The notes: generated by a model not told the origin, from the letters alone. A DNA stretch of 64,000 nucleotides from Psychrobacter sp. PG1 (GCF_014897815.1 NZ_JABUZG010000038.1:101251-165250); one strand, 5' to 3'. Counted from the stretch's first letter, positions 19,048 through 28,430 are shown. A program made the numbers and translations.

Positions 19048-19701
19048 ATGGCACTAACACCCAAAGTCAAAAACAAAAATTTAGAAACGACGCTCTCTCC
19101 GCTACGCTTAGGCATTGGCGGCCCTGTAGGCTCAGGAAAAACGGCATTGACGCTGAGACTATGTCAACGCCTGCGGGATGACATCAATATGGCCGTGGTA
19201 ACTAATGATATTTATACCAAAGAAGACTCTGAATTTTTAACCCGCAATGAGGCGATGCCAGCTGAGCGCATTCGCGGTGTTGAAACCGGTGGCTGCCCGC
19301 ATACTGCCATCCGTGAAGATGCCTCAATTAACTTATCTGCCATCGCCGAATTACAGCAGCAATTTGCAGGTCTTGAGCTCATTATCATCGAGTCGGGTGG
19401 TGATAATTTGGCAGCAACTTTTAGCCCTGAATTGTCCGACTTGACACTATATGTCATTGACGTGTCTGCAGGCGATAAAATTCCTCGCAAAGGCGGCCCT
19501 GGTATCATGAAATCGGACTTGCTCATTATCAATAAAACCGACCTTGCCCCTTTCGTAGGCGCGTCACTTGAGGTGATGGCACATGATGCCAAAAAAATGC
19601 GCGGTGATAAGCCTGTGGTATTTAGTAACATGAAAACAGGCGAAGGTCTTGATGACATTGTTGCTTTTATCTTAGATAAAGGCATGTTAAGTGTGGCGTA
19701 G
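19048..19701 (+). CDS. ureG: urease accessory GTPase UreG
   Basis: UreG hydrolyses GTP to drive nickel insertion. The P-loop GGPVGSGKT is at residues 24-32. The nickel-binding C-P-H motif is at 83-85 ([13 protein letters not shown]). The conserved segments [33 protein letters not shown] and [11 protein letters not shown] are all present. The 217-aa length is typical. An ATG with AAGGAAC upstream starts the gene 38 bp after ureF. Confidence 0.97.
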   Translation: MALTPKVKNKNLETTLSPLRLGIGGPVGSGKTALTLRLCQRLRDDINMAVVTNDIYTKEDSEFLTRNEAMPAERIRGVETGGCPHTAIREDASINLSAIAELQQQFAGLELIIIESGGDNLAATFSPELSDLTLYVIDVSAGDKIPRKGGPGIMKSDLLIINKTDLAPFVGASLEVMAHDAKKMRGDKPVVFSNMKTGEGLDDIVAFILDKGMLSVA

Positions 19702-19806
19702 AATGCCTTAGGTAATGGCATCAATAAGTGCTCTACAAACCGCTGATGGATCAGTGGATTATCATTCAGTTTTTATATCGATTTGTTTATTTATTAAGGA
19801 TTTATC

Positions 19807-20484
19807 ATGACAACAGACACAGCCAAAACGATGACACGCAAAAATATCTTCCAAAAAACCACCATAATCAGTAGCTTAGCACTGTTATCGTTGCTACCAA
19901 CACTCGCATTTGCTCATCCTGGGCATGGCTTGATGGCAGCAGATGGCTCATTTAGCCTTTCAATATTGTCTGGTATATTGCACCCTTTGACTGGGTTCGA
20001 CCATCTGATGTTAGCGCTGGGCATGGGCATGCTATTTACTCAAATGTACAGCTTTAAAAAAGGCTTTGTAGCACTGTTAATTGGTCTAGTAACAGGATTT
20101 TTACTGAGTTTAAGTGTGAGCTTGAATAGCCTGTTTATTGAATACGGCATTCTACTCTCCATCGTACTCCTGACTATGGCACTTATGAGCCGCTACTTTA
20201 ATGTGGCATTGAATCAAAGCCACGAGATGTCCGTCAAAACCGTGTATAAATTCTTAGTCATTGGCTTTGGTGCGCTTGCTATGTTCCACGGTGCAGCTCA
20301 TGCAATCGAAGTGCCTGCAAACAGTAATACCGCTGGCTTCTTTACGGGTATGATTGTTGCCATGCTAGGTCTATATACTATCGGCAAAGGATTTGCCACT
20401 TATCTAAACACTCACCTGCAAGACAGTTTGATTATTCAACGTGTTATAGCTGTTGTCGGTTTATGCGGTGTGCTGTTAGGGTAA
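19807..20484 (+). CDS. HupE/UreJ-family nickel permease
   Basis: This small membrane protein of 225 aa is last in the urease block. It has an N-terminal signal (ending AFA) followed by HPGHG, then HPLTGFDHLMLALGMGML and FHGAAHAIE. These are the histidine motifs of HupE/UreJ metal transporters. Five to six further membrane helices are visible. Its position after ureG suggests it supplies nickel for urease; cobalt is possible from sequence alone. Confidence 0.9.
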   Translation: MTTDTAKTMTRKNIFQKTTIISSLALLSLLPTLAFAHPGHGLMAADGSFSLSILSGILHPLTGFDHLMLALGMGMLFTQMYSFKKGFVALLIGLVTGFLLSLSVSLNSLFIEYGILLSIVLLTMALMSRYFNVALNQSHEMSVKTVYKFLVIGFGALAMFHGAAHAIEVPANSNTAGFFTGMIVAMLGLYTIGKGFATYLNTHLQDSLIIQRVIAVVGLCGVLLG

Positions 20485-20816
20485 CTTTGTTAATTTATAC
20501 ACAGAGTTGTTTAACACGGTAGTAAGTTGAAGTGGCTGGCTGTGCAGCGATCTATCATAACAATGAGTATTGATGCCATACTTACCAAAATGCACGCAGG
20601 TGACATTATATAAATTGCCTTATGCCCCTGAGCTTATGACAGCTCTTAAAGAAACTCTTAAAGAAATAAGGCCGCTCAAGCGACCGCTTAGCTCACAGCA
20701 GGATTAGCATTCAAAAAGGTTTGGGCTATAAGAAGCTTGAGATAATAAGTAAAAATGGTCATCAGAGAAAAAGGACAAATTAATGTCCTTTTTCTGGCTT
20801 TTGATTTACTTAATGC
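20485..20816. other. intergenic region with bidirectional terminator
   Basis: No gene is seen. Near its right end AAAAAGGACA (20768-20777) and TGTCCTTTTT (20784-20793) form a 10-bp stem with a 6-nt loop that can act as a terminator for both convergent neighbours. A short direct repeat CTCTTAAAGAAA occurs near 20645. Confidence 0.7.
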
Positions 20817-22673
20817 TTACCAGCTAAAGCCCATACCCATGCCACCAGAGTTCTCATCTTTTGTGAAAGCACCACCGAGACTAAAGCTGGTATTGGGATT
20901 AATGACACGCTGATACCCTAAGGAAACCGCTTGCTCGGAGCCCTGAAAACCTGCACCCACGCCTATACGGTTCTTACCTTGTAAACCTGACGTGCTGGTT
21001 GCCATGTTTAACATCGCAGCACTCATCGCACCTTGACGATCAAAACGATCATCAATTTCCTTAAAACGCTGTCCATTGTCTTGCAGATAATTGTGAATAG
21101 AGTCATTTAGAGCATTAAATTTAGTATCAGTATAAGTGTTCGAGGTTTCGATAGCGCTTGTTTTTGCGTCTTGTAACTGACTGACATTGACTGCGTCATT
21201 ATCAGCGGTACCATTAGCAACATTGATAATCTGACGCTGGTTAAGATCCGAGCCAACCGACACTGTGTTTTCACGGCTAGAGCTAGATTCATTGCCGAGT
21301 ACCACGGCGTTTTTTGCAGTAGTATTGACATTATTGCCGAGCACAAAAGTATTATCGCCAGACACGGTATTATTATTGCCCATACTATAGCTGTTATTGC
21401 CACTGACCGTACTTGGATCGCCAATTGCACCTGAATGATTTCCAGTCACTTTATTACCAGTGCCAATGCTGATAGCTTGCTCGCCGATTGCTTGAGCACC
21501 ATCTCCTATTGCAATAGATTGCTTGCCCTGCGCCGCCGCGTTAGCGCCTAAAGCCATTGCGTTGTCTCCACTAGCAATCGCTTCTGCAGACGTACCACCA
21601 TTGATGCTTAGGTATTTATGCTGTGCAGCAATGTCCTGTTTAACGATTAGCACCTGATCATTTGTATAACTTTGTGACAATGCTAGAGTCTCGGTGGCTT
21701 TGCCATCAGTATAACTTTGTGACGATGCTAGAGTCTCGGTTGCTTTACCATCGGTGTAACCTTTGGAGGCAGTCAAAGTCTCGGTTGCTTTACCATCGGT
21801 ATAGCCTTTGGAGGCGGTTAAAGTTTCAGTTGCTTTGTCGTCGGTGTATCGTTTATTTACCGCATCTTTATCATTTGTCGCATCTGCCACGTTAGTGATA
21901 CGTTTTTCGAAACCCTTGCTACCAACTGAAATCGTATCTCTTTCATCTGCAATGGAGAAACTACCTATGGCGGTTGCGCCTGTCGCAGTGGCTTGGCTAT
22001 TACTGCCAAACACGCTGCTGTCTGTACTTGATGCGGTATTCTGATAACCAACTGCAACACTGTAGTCACCCTCTGATGTATTTTCAAAACCGACGGCACT
22101 ACTGTCTTTACCTGATGCTTTATTATTATAACCGACGGCACTGCTATTTACATTCGAGGCGGTATTTTTATAGCCAATTGCACTGCTATTTATGTTCGAT
22201 GCCGTGTTGTTATAACCAAATGCACTACTATAACCCTCTGAGGCGATATTATTAGATCCTACCGCACTACTATTGATACGCGATGCGGTATTGTTATAAC
22301 CAACGGCACTACTATACTTAACTGATGCTTCATTATTAGCACCTAACGCACTACTATAATCACCTGATGCTACATTAGTATAACCAACCGCACTGCTATA
22401 ACCACCCGAGGACTTATTGAAAAATCCCACTGCATTGCTAGAGTTACCTGTTGCTTCATTTGCATGACCTAGCGCACTAGTCGCTTCATTGTCAATACCT
22501 AAAGCACTGCTATTGAGACCGTCTGCTGCATTATTTATTCCACAGGCTACTGCAATTACACCTGTTGCCGTACTTCCTCCAGAAACAGGATCCGATACGC
22601 ATACCACGCCTGCCCACACTGTCGAACCACTGATCGCTGCGATACTGAAGGCAAGCCCTTTTAGTGTCAACAT
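20817..22673 (-). CDS. YadA-type trimeric autotransporter adhesin, main frame (signal region frameshifted)
   Basis: This is a surface adhesin of the type Vc secretion family. The 618-aa frame has a hydrophobic signal core (residues about 5-22, ending WAG). A YadA-like head follows, made of about ten 14-residue repeats of the SSAVGYNNTAS type. Then come a four-copy 15-residue stalk repeat (KATETLTASKGYTDG) and a second head with DNAMALGANAAA repeats. A coiled-coil neck (QLQDAKTSAIETSNTYTDTK) leads to a C-terminal YadA membrane anchor ending GMGMGFSW. The ATG at 22673 has no good ribosome site. The true start with an extended signal peptide lies upstream in another frame (22808-22810), so the gene as read is frameshifted. 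Confidence 0.85.
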   Translation of the reverse strand: MLTLKGLAFSIAAISGSTVWAGVVCVSDPVSGGSTATGVIAVACGINNAADGLNSSALGIDNEATSALGHANEATGNSSNAVGFFNKSSGGYSSAVGYTNVASGDYSSALGANNEASVKYSSAVGYNNTASRINSSAVGSNNIASEGYSSAFGYNNTASNINSSAIGYKNTASNVNSSAVGYNNKASGKDSSAVGFENTSEGDYSVAVGYQNTASSTDSSVFGSNSQATATGATAIGSFSIADERDTISVGSKGFEKRITNVADATNDKDAVNKRYTDDKATETLTASKGYTDGKATETLTASKGYTDGKATETLASSQSYTDGKATETLALSQSYTNDQVLIVKQDIAAQHKYLSINGGTSAEAIASGDNAMALGANAAAQGKQSIAIGDGAQAIGEQAISIGTGNKVTGNHSGAIGDPSTVSGNNSYSMGNNNTVSGDNTFVLGNNVNTTAKNAVVLGNESSSSRENTVSVGSDLNQRQIINVANGTADNDAVNVSQLQDAKTSAIETSNTYTDTKFNALNDSIHNYLQDNGQRFKEIDDRFDRQGAMSAAMLNMATSTSGLQGKNRIGVGAGFQGSEQAVSLGYQRVINPNTSFSLGGAFTKDENSGGMGMGFSW

Positions 22674-22693
22674 CTTATAGTCATTTGAGCGAG

Positions 22694-22810
22694 CTATTTG
22701 GGCGATAGTGCCAGTCGTGCCGCTAGTCTTACCAGCGCTCTAGTATTTTCAGATACCACCACTATACAACCTAGTGATTGACTCCAAATCTTTTTAAATA
22801 CTTTATTCAT
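22694..22810 (-). pseudogene. out-of-frame extended signal peptide (ESPR) of the adjacent autotransporter
   Basis: ATG at 22810 has a perfect GGAG ribosome site and encodes MNKVFKKIWSQSLGCIVVVS, the classic ESPR of large autotransporters. The frame then runs through ENTRA into 13 unrelated residues and a stop. In the frame of the adhesin the same DNA reads GKTSGTTGTIAQIARSNDYK immediately before MLTLKG. A 2-bp change at the GCGC of 22735-22738, or a one-base insertion, would restore one continuous protein. Confidence 0.8.
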
Positions 22811-22887
22811 AGCTCGCTCCATAAGTCCAAAAACTACTCGTCGATAAAATCAAGGCTATCTATGCCACTTACACTAACCATGCTCGT

Positions 22888-22905
22888 AAATGACAACTGT
22901 CATTT
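22888..22905. promoter_or_regulatory. palindromic operator-like site upstream of the autotransporter
   Basis: AAATGACA and TGTCATTT are separated by two bases, giving an 18-bp near-perfect palindrome about 78 bp upstream of the ESPR start. It is suitable for a dimeric repressor or activator; the regulator is unknown. Confidence 0.4.
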
Positions 22906-23017
22906 ATTAAAGCACAAAGCTAACATACCTGTATATTTATATTAAAGGATGTTTAATCTTCAGGGCTGTCTTAGATAAGCAAAATAATCTGGGATAGTTT
23001 TATGGAGAAATAGCATT

Positions 23018-23223
23018 ATGAGTAAGATTCGCCTACCCAAACGCTCACAGCACAGTTAGCATAACGATTGTTATATCGGTAAGAGTGAGCGCGTCCGGTA
23101 GGATTGCAAGTGCCGTTATGGCACTCGCAAGGTCTGGCAGCAGATCAACCTGATGGCGTATCTAAGGAAATTTGGAATGGCATAGAGAGTGTTGAACAAG
23201 TAACCCTTGAGTGGATGGACTGA
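23018..23223 (+). pseudogene. possible degenerate small gene
   Basis: The region 22811-23254 is otherwise empty. ATG at 23018 reads MSKIRLPKRSQHS and then a TAG; the same frame continues HNDCYIGKSERV. A one-base shift leads into PVGLQVPLWHSQGLAADQ and a protein-like tail ending VTLEWMD-stop at 23221. The protein-like composition suggests a decayed gene with a nonsense codon and a frameshift. It could also be chance. A hairpin (GCAAGTGCC/GGCACTCGC) overlaps it. Confidence 0.25.
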
Positions 23224-23254
23224 TTTCATAACCCAAACAATCCACCTAAATGAT

Positions 23255-24397
23255 TCACTCACGTAAATCATCCACGACCGCCAACATAGCCACTAATGAG
23301 GCTTCCCCTAATTTCATAGAGCGCTCTGGTGACCAACCCGTATCGGCATCGGGGACATTATTGTTATCTATAAATGGCATCTCCAAGGTATTGGCAAGGC
23401 AGTCAAAACGTTCGGCAACCCAGTGAGTCGCAAGCGTCATGTTCGCTTTACCCGGTGCATCTACGTCATAGCCTTCTTCCGTCTGAAAGTCAGCACTGGC
23501 GAGCTTTAACACTTCTGAGAATCTATCGCGTAGACGCGCGAGGCGGTCGCTATAATTTGGCGTACCCTGAGAGCCAGCAAGGAATACAAAAGGTATTTCT
23601 TCATCACCGTGTACATCATAAAACAGGTCAACACCCGTCTCTTCCATTTTATTAATGACATGAAAGACTTCTGGGCTGGTTTCCAAACTTGGATTTGACC
23701 AAGCACGGTTTAGGTTAGTCCCGACTGCATTAGTACGCAGATGACCGCGCACGCTGCCATCTGGGTTCATATTGGGCACGATGTAAAAGTTAGCTTTATC
23801 TAATAATAATTTACCCGTGGCATTATCACCATCTAACAGGCTATGCAGTAGTCCATCGACCAACCACTCAGCCATCGTTTCACCAGGATGTTGACGTGCC
23901 GTAATCCAAATATTGCGTTTAGGCGCATCGTTATTGCTAGCGCCATCACTAATTTTGACTAAGGTTAAATCGCGCTTATCAAGGGTTTCTCCCAAATGCT
24001 CTAACGTCACTAATGGATGCATTTGCACCGCTGCTAATAAATCTTGATGACGCTCATCACTGTAAGGGGCAAAAAAAGCAATTTGAATAGTTTCACATTC
24101 CAACTCTGCCGTTATGGTTAGTTTGCCGTCTTTATAAGAGGTGGGCAGACGAAACCAATAGTCGCGATCGTACGACGCCACCGCTTGGTAATTCTCCCAC
24201 CCTGCAGGAAATGCCGCACCCCCTGCATTCATAATATTGAGCACATATTGCTCGCCAACTTGACCTGTCAGGCGAAAATTAAACCACTGAAAAAACTCGC
24301 CACCGACGTCCGGACGAATAGCCAATTGGATATTTTTTTTATCTTCTAAATTAATAACCTCAATATTACCAGCATCGAAATTAGCAGTGATATGCAT
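23255..24397 (-). CDS. M14-family zinc carboxypeptidase (cytosolic carboxypeptidase-like)
   Basis: This is a predicted zinc metallopeptidase of the bacterial M14 subgroup related to cytosolic (Nna1/AGBL-type) carboxypeptidases. It is 380 aa with no signal peptide, so it is cytoplasmic. Residues 1-130 form the beta-rich N-terminal domain typical of this subgroup. Catalytic features are the zinc motif H170-x-x-E173 (ARQHPGETMAEW), NPDGSVRGHLRTNAVGTNLN (208-230), zinc ligand H263 in DVHGDE, and the general base E339 in NTLEMPF. AAGGAA precedes the ATG. The substrate is unknown, possibly glutamylated or peptidoglycan-derived peptides. Confidence 0.9.
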   Translation of the reverse strand: MHITANFDAGNIEVINLEDKKNIQLAIRPDVGGEFFQWFNFRLTGQVGEQYVLNIMNAGGAAFPAGWENYQAVASYDRDYWFRLPTSYKDGKLTITAELECETIQIAFFAPYSDERHQDLLAAVQMHPLVTLEHLGETLDKRDLTLVKISDGASNNDAPKRNIWITARQHPGETMAEWLVDGLLHSLLDGDNATGKLLLDKANFYIVPNMNPDGSVRGHLRTNAVGTNLNRAWSNPSLETSPEVFHVINKMEETGVDLFYDVHGDEEIPFVFLAGSQGTPNYSDRLARLRDRFSEVLKLASADFQTEEGYDVDAPGKANMTLATHWVAERFDCLANTLEMPFIDNNNVPDADTGWSPERSMKLGEASLVAMLAVVDDLRE

Positions 24398-24711
24398 AAA
24401 TTTTCCTTAATTATTTTTTAGATATCTTAGTGAGTATTTGTAAAGTACCTCAGCATAAACGATTAAAAACAAGCAGGATAGAGAGGCTAACAAATCATCT
24501 TAAAAAATAGTAAAAATAATTATTAATAATTGTAGCACCGCTGCTTTTTTTAATTAAAATAACGTAAAAACATTCCAAGCACTATGACAGGCATAGCATT
24601 AGCCAATTTTTTATATTTATCACATTACTGAATGAATGTGTCAGATATTGGATATTATAGCTCATAATCCTATATAGCACTGTTCATCATATATAGTACT
24701 ATTCTCTATAG
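24398..24711. other. AT-rich intergenic region
   Basis: I see no gene, strong hairpin or recognisable operator. It probably holds the promoter of the carboxypeptidase gene and the end of the phospholipase D-like transcript. Confidence 0.5.
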
Positions 24712-26247
24712 CTACAAAAGCCATTCAACTGGTAGCCACCCTACTACTGTCAATATAATGTTAAGCAGGGCACTTTGTCCAGGCTCCGAGACGCTCATCG
24801 ATCCAGTATAGGAATCGATCCAGACGAGCCTTCCATTACGCTGCTCTACCCGCCAAGTAACGCCAACCATGCCCTCGTCAAATGCTTTGTGCAGTTTTTG
24901 TGCCATCTGTTCACTGTTGATCATTAAACCCATTTCGGTATTGAGCGCAGTCGAACGGGGGTCAAAATTGAACGAGCCAATAAAAATGCGCTTTCCATCT
25001 ACCGCAAAGGTTTTCGCGTGAAGACTGGCTTTTGACGATCTGAACGGTCCTAGATGGTCAGCGGGTGCACCAGACGCAGCTTGGCTACGTAGCTCAAAAA
25101 GGCTGACGCCACTTTCAAGCATAGCCTTGCGGCGTTTAGCATACCCTGCATGAACCAGCAGCACATCCGTTGCTTCCATCGAATTAGTCAATATTTGTAC
25201 TTTGACACCACGCGCCGCAAGCGTTGCAAAAGCTTTGACACCAGCAGCACCGGGGACAAAATAAGCCGAAACTCCGTCGAACCGTGTCTGGATTTCGCCT
25301 ACAGCTTCCGTCAAGCGTGTCGCTAATAACTCTTCACGCGGAACGGCTCCCTGACCTTTTATTGGGTCGTCACTCACCAAAATGGCTGTGGTCCATTCTA
25401 AGTTCAGCTCTCCTGCAGCAAGAGCTGCTACGATTTTTGAGTGATCCAGAATGCTTCTATACTCACACATTTGCAGGTCATTCTTAAAACCAGCCAATCG
25501 TTTAGAAATCGGGTCGGTGTCTTTGTGTAGCCCAACGATTGAACCTGCTGGATGCACCGATGGGGCTGCCCAGTAACGATCGAAATCAGCGGCGACGGTC
25601 GAAACGATCGCGCCGACTGCCAGCACATCAAGATCAACAAACAGCGGCGTTGAACCCGTTCCGAAATACTCATCGCCTACGTTTCGACCACCAAGTATTG
25701 TGGCACGACCATCCACAGTAAAAGATTTATTGTGCATGCGTCGATTCAATCGGAAGAAATCAAACGCGTAAGACAACATCTTAAATATTCTAAGGTTGAA
25801 TGGATTATATAGCCTTACCTCAACATTCGGATGTGCGACAAGCGCCGCTATCTCGTTATCAAGCCCAGTTGTACCATTGTCATCGAGCAAAAGACGCACC
25901 CGCACACCTCGATCAGCAGCTCTAACCAAAGCATCGAGCAACAGCGTACCCGTCAAATCAGCGCGCCAAATATAGTATTGAGCATCTATGCTCGATATAG
26001 CCACGTCTGTGAGAAGTATTCGTGCAGCAAACGCGTCGGCGCCATTTTGTAGCTGCGCAATTCCAGTGCGCCCCTTATGTACAGCTTCAAGCTCAATCAA
26101 GGCGTCAGCCAACGGGCCATTCATCGCTTTTGGCAACACTGTTGTATCGATTCGCCCTTCAATTTCCGGAAGTGTAAAAGCAAATCGCGCCATAAGAATG
26201 GTAATCCCAGAAAGAGCAACCATGGAGACTAACGTTTTCATGAACAT
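24712..26247 (-). CDS. phospholipase D-family protein with two HKD motifs (cardiolipin synthase-like)
   Basis: This 511-aa protein starts with one hydrophobic N-terminal segment (residues about 5-25), so it is membrane anchored or exported. It has two complete HKD catalytic motifs: H172-N-K174...D179 (MHNKSFTVDG, followed by LGGRN) and H410-A-K412...D417 (LHAKTFAVDG, followed by GSFNFDPRS). Two motifs in one chain give a full active site for phosphatidyl transfer or phosphodiester hydrolysis. The sequence SIDAQYYIWRADLTG is typical of the cardiolipin synthase ClsC/YmdC-like branch. Base composition appears richer in G and C than its neighbours, which may mean transfer. AGGGAAT lies upstream of the ATG. 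Confidence 0.9.
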   Translation of the reverse strand: MFMKTLVSMVALSGITILMARFAFTLPEIEGRIDTTVLPKAMNGPLADALIELEAVHKGRTGIAQLQNGADAFAARILLTDVAISSIDAQYYIWRADLTGTLLLDALVRAADRGVRVRLLLDDNGTTGLDNEIAALVAHPNVEVRLYNPFNLRIFKMLSYAFDFFRLNRRMHNKSFTVDGRATILGGRNVGDEYFGTGSTPLFVDLDVLAVGAIVSTVAADFDRYWAAPSVHPAGSIVGLHKDTDPISKRLAGFKNDLQMCEYRSILDHSKIVAALAAGELNLEWTTAILVSDDPIKGQGAVPREELLATRLTEAVGEIQTRFDGVSAYFVPGAAGVKAFATLAARGVKVQILTNSMEATDVLLVHAGYAKRRKAMLESGVSLFELRSQAASGAPADHLGPFRSSKASLHAKTFAVDGKRIFIGSFNFDPRSTALNTEMGLMINSEQMAQKLHKAFDEGMVGVTWRVEQRNGRLVWIDSYTGSMSVSEPGQSALLNIILTVVGWLPVEWLL

Positions 26248-26730
26248 GTTGAAATTCCCTATTCCATATTAGAGTGGTGCCACACATGAGCTTGAATCAC
26301 GTAAGCCGCCTCTAAAAACATCAATGTATTTATCTTAGTCTGCGCTGTTGCTGGCTTGATGTCACCCTATAGCCAACTATTGTAGAAAAGCATATCCATA
26401 ATATTAAATATTAAGGTATTTTTAGTTGGTTTTAGCATGGGCTATCAATACTACATCTTCGTTAGCTTGACTACGCTCAAGTAGTATCTTGACTTGCATT
26501 GGTTTTTCAACAAATCATATATTAATTGCTAATCATTGTATCCCTATCACAAATTCAATAGGTTCAATGCTGGTCACGCATGTTGATCGCGCCGAATATT
26601 TGGCTACAGCGCCAAGCGTTATTTTAATATTAATGTGCTCTATGACTCATTAGGTAGAAAACACCTAATTCTTGTAATACTTACAATACAGCTATTTCAT
26701 ATGATATCTCATATGAATAAGTCGCAAGTT
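26248..26730. other. AT-rich intergenic region with a palindrome
   Basis: No gene is supported. TTCATATGA and TCATATGAA (26696-26717) form a 9-bp inverted repeat with a 4-bp spacer, which is operator-like. The promoter of the phospholipase D-like gene should lie in the left part. Confidence 0.5.
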
Positions 26731-26789
26731 AGAAAGCTAAAAACCCTTTATACTATGCGAAAAATAGTATAAAGGGTTTTTAGCTTTCT
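26731..26789. terminator. perfect 26-bp hairpin
   Basis: Arms 26731-26756 and 26764-26789 are exact inverted copies with a 7-nt loop (GCGAAAA). The inner part is CCCTTTATACTAT. It lies just downstream of the minus-strand gene ending at 26827 and may terminate it. A stem this long and perfect is more than termination needs. Confidence 0.6.
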
Positions 26790-26826
26790 TAGATGACGTT
26801 GCCAATGTTCAACACGCCCTAATTTA

Positions 26827-27252
26827 TTAGCTAGCGAGCTGAAGCTTTTTTACGTTACCCATAAGTGCGCTAAGATTTTTCTCAAGCTTACTTTTTTCTA
26901 GCTTCATTCTAACGACAACCTTAATAATCTCATCAGCTATCTCTTTATTGCCTTCAGCCACTGCCTGCTGCAATGCTAGACTTTCACGCATAATAGCAAC
27001 CCTTAAAGGCTCGATCTTATAAATAATACGGTTGATAGATTTATGCAGATCCGACTGTCTATAGCACTCTTTTACCTTAGATGATTTATATAAGAGACTG
27101 TTTTTATCACTTTTTGCGCGGGCTAACGTCTCGATATAATCAGCCGCTATCTTGTCAGCATAATCATCTTGAATACCAACCTCTAAAATATTTTTTACTA
27201 ACATGATGTCGATTTTTTCTAAGTCAGTCTCTTTAATGGCACTTTTTAACAT
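26827..27252 (-). CDS. hypothetical helical protein, 141 aa
   Basis: I do not recognise it. The protein is almost entirely helical and highly charged (Lys, Glu, Asp, Ile, Leu), with a likely coiled coil in residues 85-140 (MRESLALQQAVAEGNKEIAD). No signal peptide or membrane helix is seen. It stands alone between long non-coding stretches. It could be the C-terminal remnant of a larger protein, a small phage or plasmid-derived protein, or a cytoplasmic helical factor. Codon periodicity and length favour a real gene. Confidence 0.55.
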   Translation of the reverse strand: MLKSAIKETDLEKIDIMLVKNILEVGIQDDYADKIAADYIETLARAKSDKNSLLYKSSKVKECYRQSDLHKSINRIIYKIEPLRVAIMRESLALQQAVAEGNKEIADEIIKVVVRMKLEKSKLEKNLSALMGNVKKLQLAS

Positions 27253-27719
27253 TTCAAACAGTCCTTCGTAAATGTTGGGATTAGGGATGAATTAAGTGGT
27301 TATCGCATATAAAAAGCAAAGCCATCGGCGTCACTATAATTAGCAAGTGGATTCGTTGTTTGCGCACTCTTATATTCACACTCGTATAAAAGTTACTTTC
27401 ACAACCATGACAATCAATTCGTAATAGAGGTCACTCAAGAACATTTATATAATGATACACTTATGTTCATTTTAACCTAAGAGTACAAGTGTACACAATA
27501 GGCATTCAACCCTTTTAATACAAAGGTTATGAAAAGCGGCTATCAAACCGCCATAGATTGATATTTATTTTGAGAATAGTACTGTTGAGGTCTATCAAAA
27601 TGATGAGGGTAAACAACTCCCTCACTATTAGGAATTGTTTAATGACGCGTGGATTCTTGCTAGACATATCTAAAATAGATTGATGAAATATTTACAAAGA
27701 AATGAATGAGCTACTTTTA
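27253..27719. other. intergenic region, possible coding remnant at 27557-27673
   Basis: No intact gene is present. On the plus strand 27557-27673 reads IDIYFENSTVEVYQNDEGKQ, then LPHY, an in-frame TAG, and ELFNDAWILARHI-stop. That resembles a fragment of a decayed protein, but at 39 codons this is weak evidence. The promoter of the helical gene ending at 27252 should lie at the left. Confidence 0.35.
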
Positions 27720-28430
27720 CTAAGAAGGGAAAATCACTGGCTCATCGCCATCTTGCCAAGGTTGAAACTTGGTCATGGCTTGTATAAATAATGGATGCGC
27801 TAGCCAGTTTTTTAGCCATATTTGCAGTTTAGGATAAGGCAAACTGTAAAAAACGTCGCGATCTACATGAGCAAATTGGCGGACAAATGGCATAATACCG
27901 ATATCGGCAATGGTCACACTGTCTCCTAGCAAATAAGTATTTTTAGTAAGCAGTGCTTCTAAAATCTGTAGAAATGCTTCACCTTTTTGCCGATATTCTG
28001 TTTGGGTCATTTCAAGATGACGGTCAGCATATTTATAGCGATCTAGCCAATGCTTAAACTCCTGATCGTTTTGCTCAATTAACGTATTACCTTGATGCAA
28101 AGTCTTAATGTTCAACAGCTCTTGTGGATCTTGCTGTTCAAGCGCCCACTCCATTATTTCCCGACTCTCTTCAATCACAACACCATCAGCGAGCTGTAAA
28201 ACTGGCACGGTGCCTTTTGGGCTAATCGCTAGCATTTTGGCAGGTTTGTTTTTTAAGGTGATCTCCCGTAGCTCTACTGGCAACTCGGCAAACAACAGAC
28301 CAAGACGCGCGCGCATGGCATAAGGACAGCGACGAAAAGAGTAAAGACAAGAAAGGGAGTAAGCAGTCATATATTTTTTCACAGTTAAAACGAGATCGGT
28401 AGCCTTAGAGTCACTGACATCAAGAGTCAT
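27720..28430 (-). CDS. glutathione S-transferase family protein
   Basis: The thioredoxin-like N-terminal domain contains CLYSFRRCPYAMRARLGL, with a C-P-Y-A redox-type motif. It also has the cis-proline and glutathione-binding region GTVPVLQLADGVVIEESREI. A helical C-terminal GST domain follows (LLGDSVTIADIGIMPFVRQF, the N-capping box region). The listed start gives 236 aa; Met21 (28370) would give the usual GST N-terminus, and neither start has a good ribosome site. It is a cytoplasmic detoxification or glutathione-linked thiol-transfer enzyme; the substrate is unknown. It is divergent from the DUF3817 gene. Confidence 0.85.
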   Translation of the reverse strand: MTLDVSDSKATDLVLTVKKYMTAYSLSCLYSFRRCPYAMRARLGLLFAELPVELREITLKNKPAKMLAISPKGTVPVLQLADGVVIEESREIMEWALEQQDPQELLNIKTLHQGNTLIEQNDQEFKHWLDRYKYADRHLEMTQTEYRQKGEAFLQILEALLTKNTYLLGDSVTIADIGIMPFVRQFAHVDRDVFYSLPYPKLQIWLKNWLAHPLFIQAMTKFQPWQDGDEPVIFPS

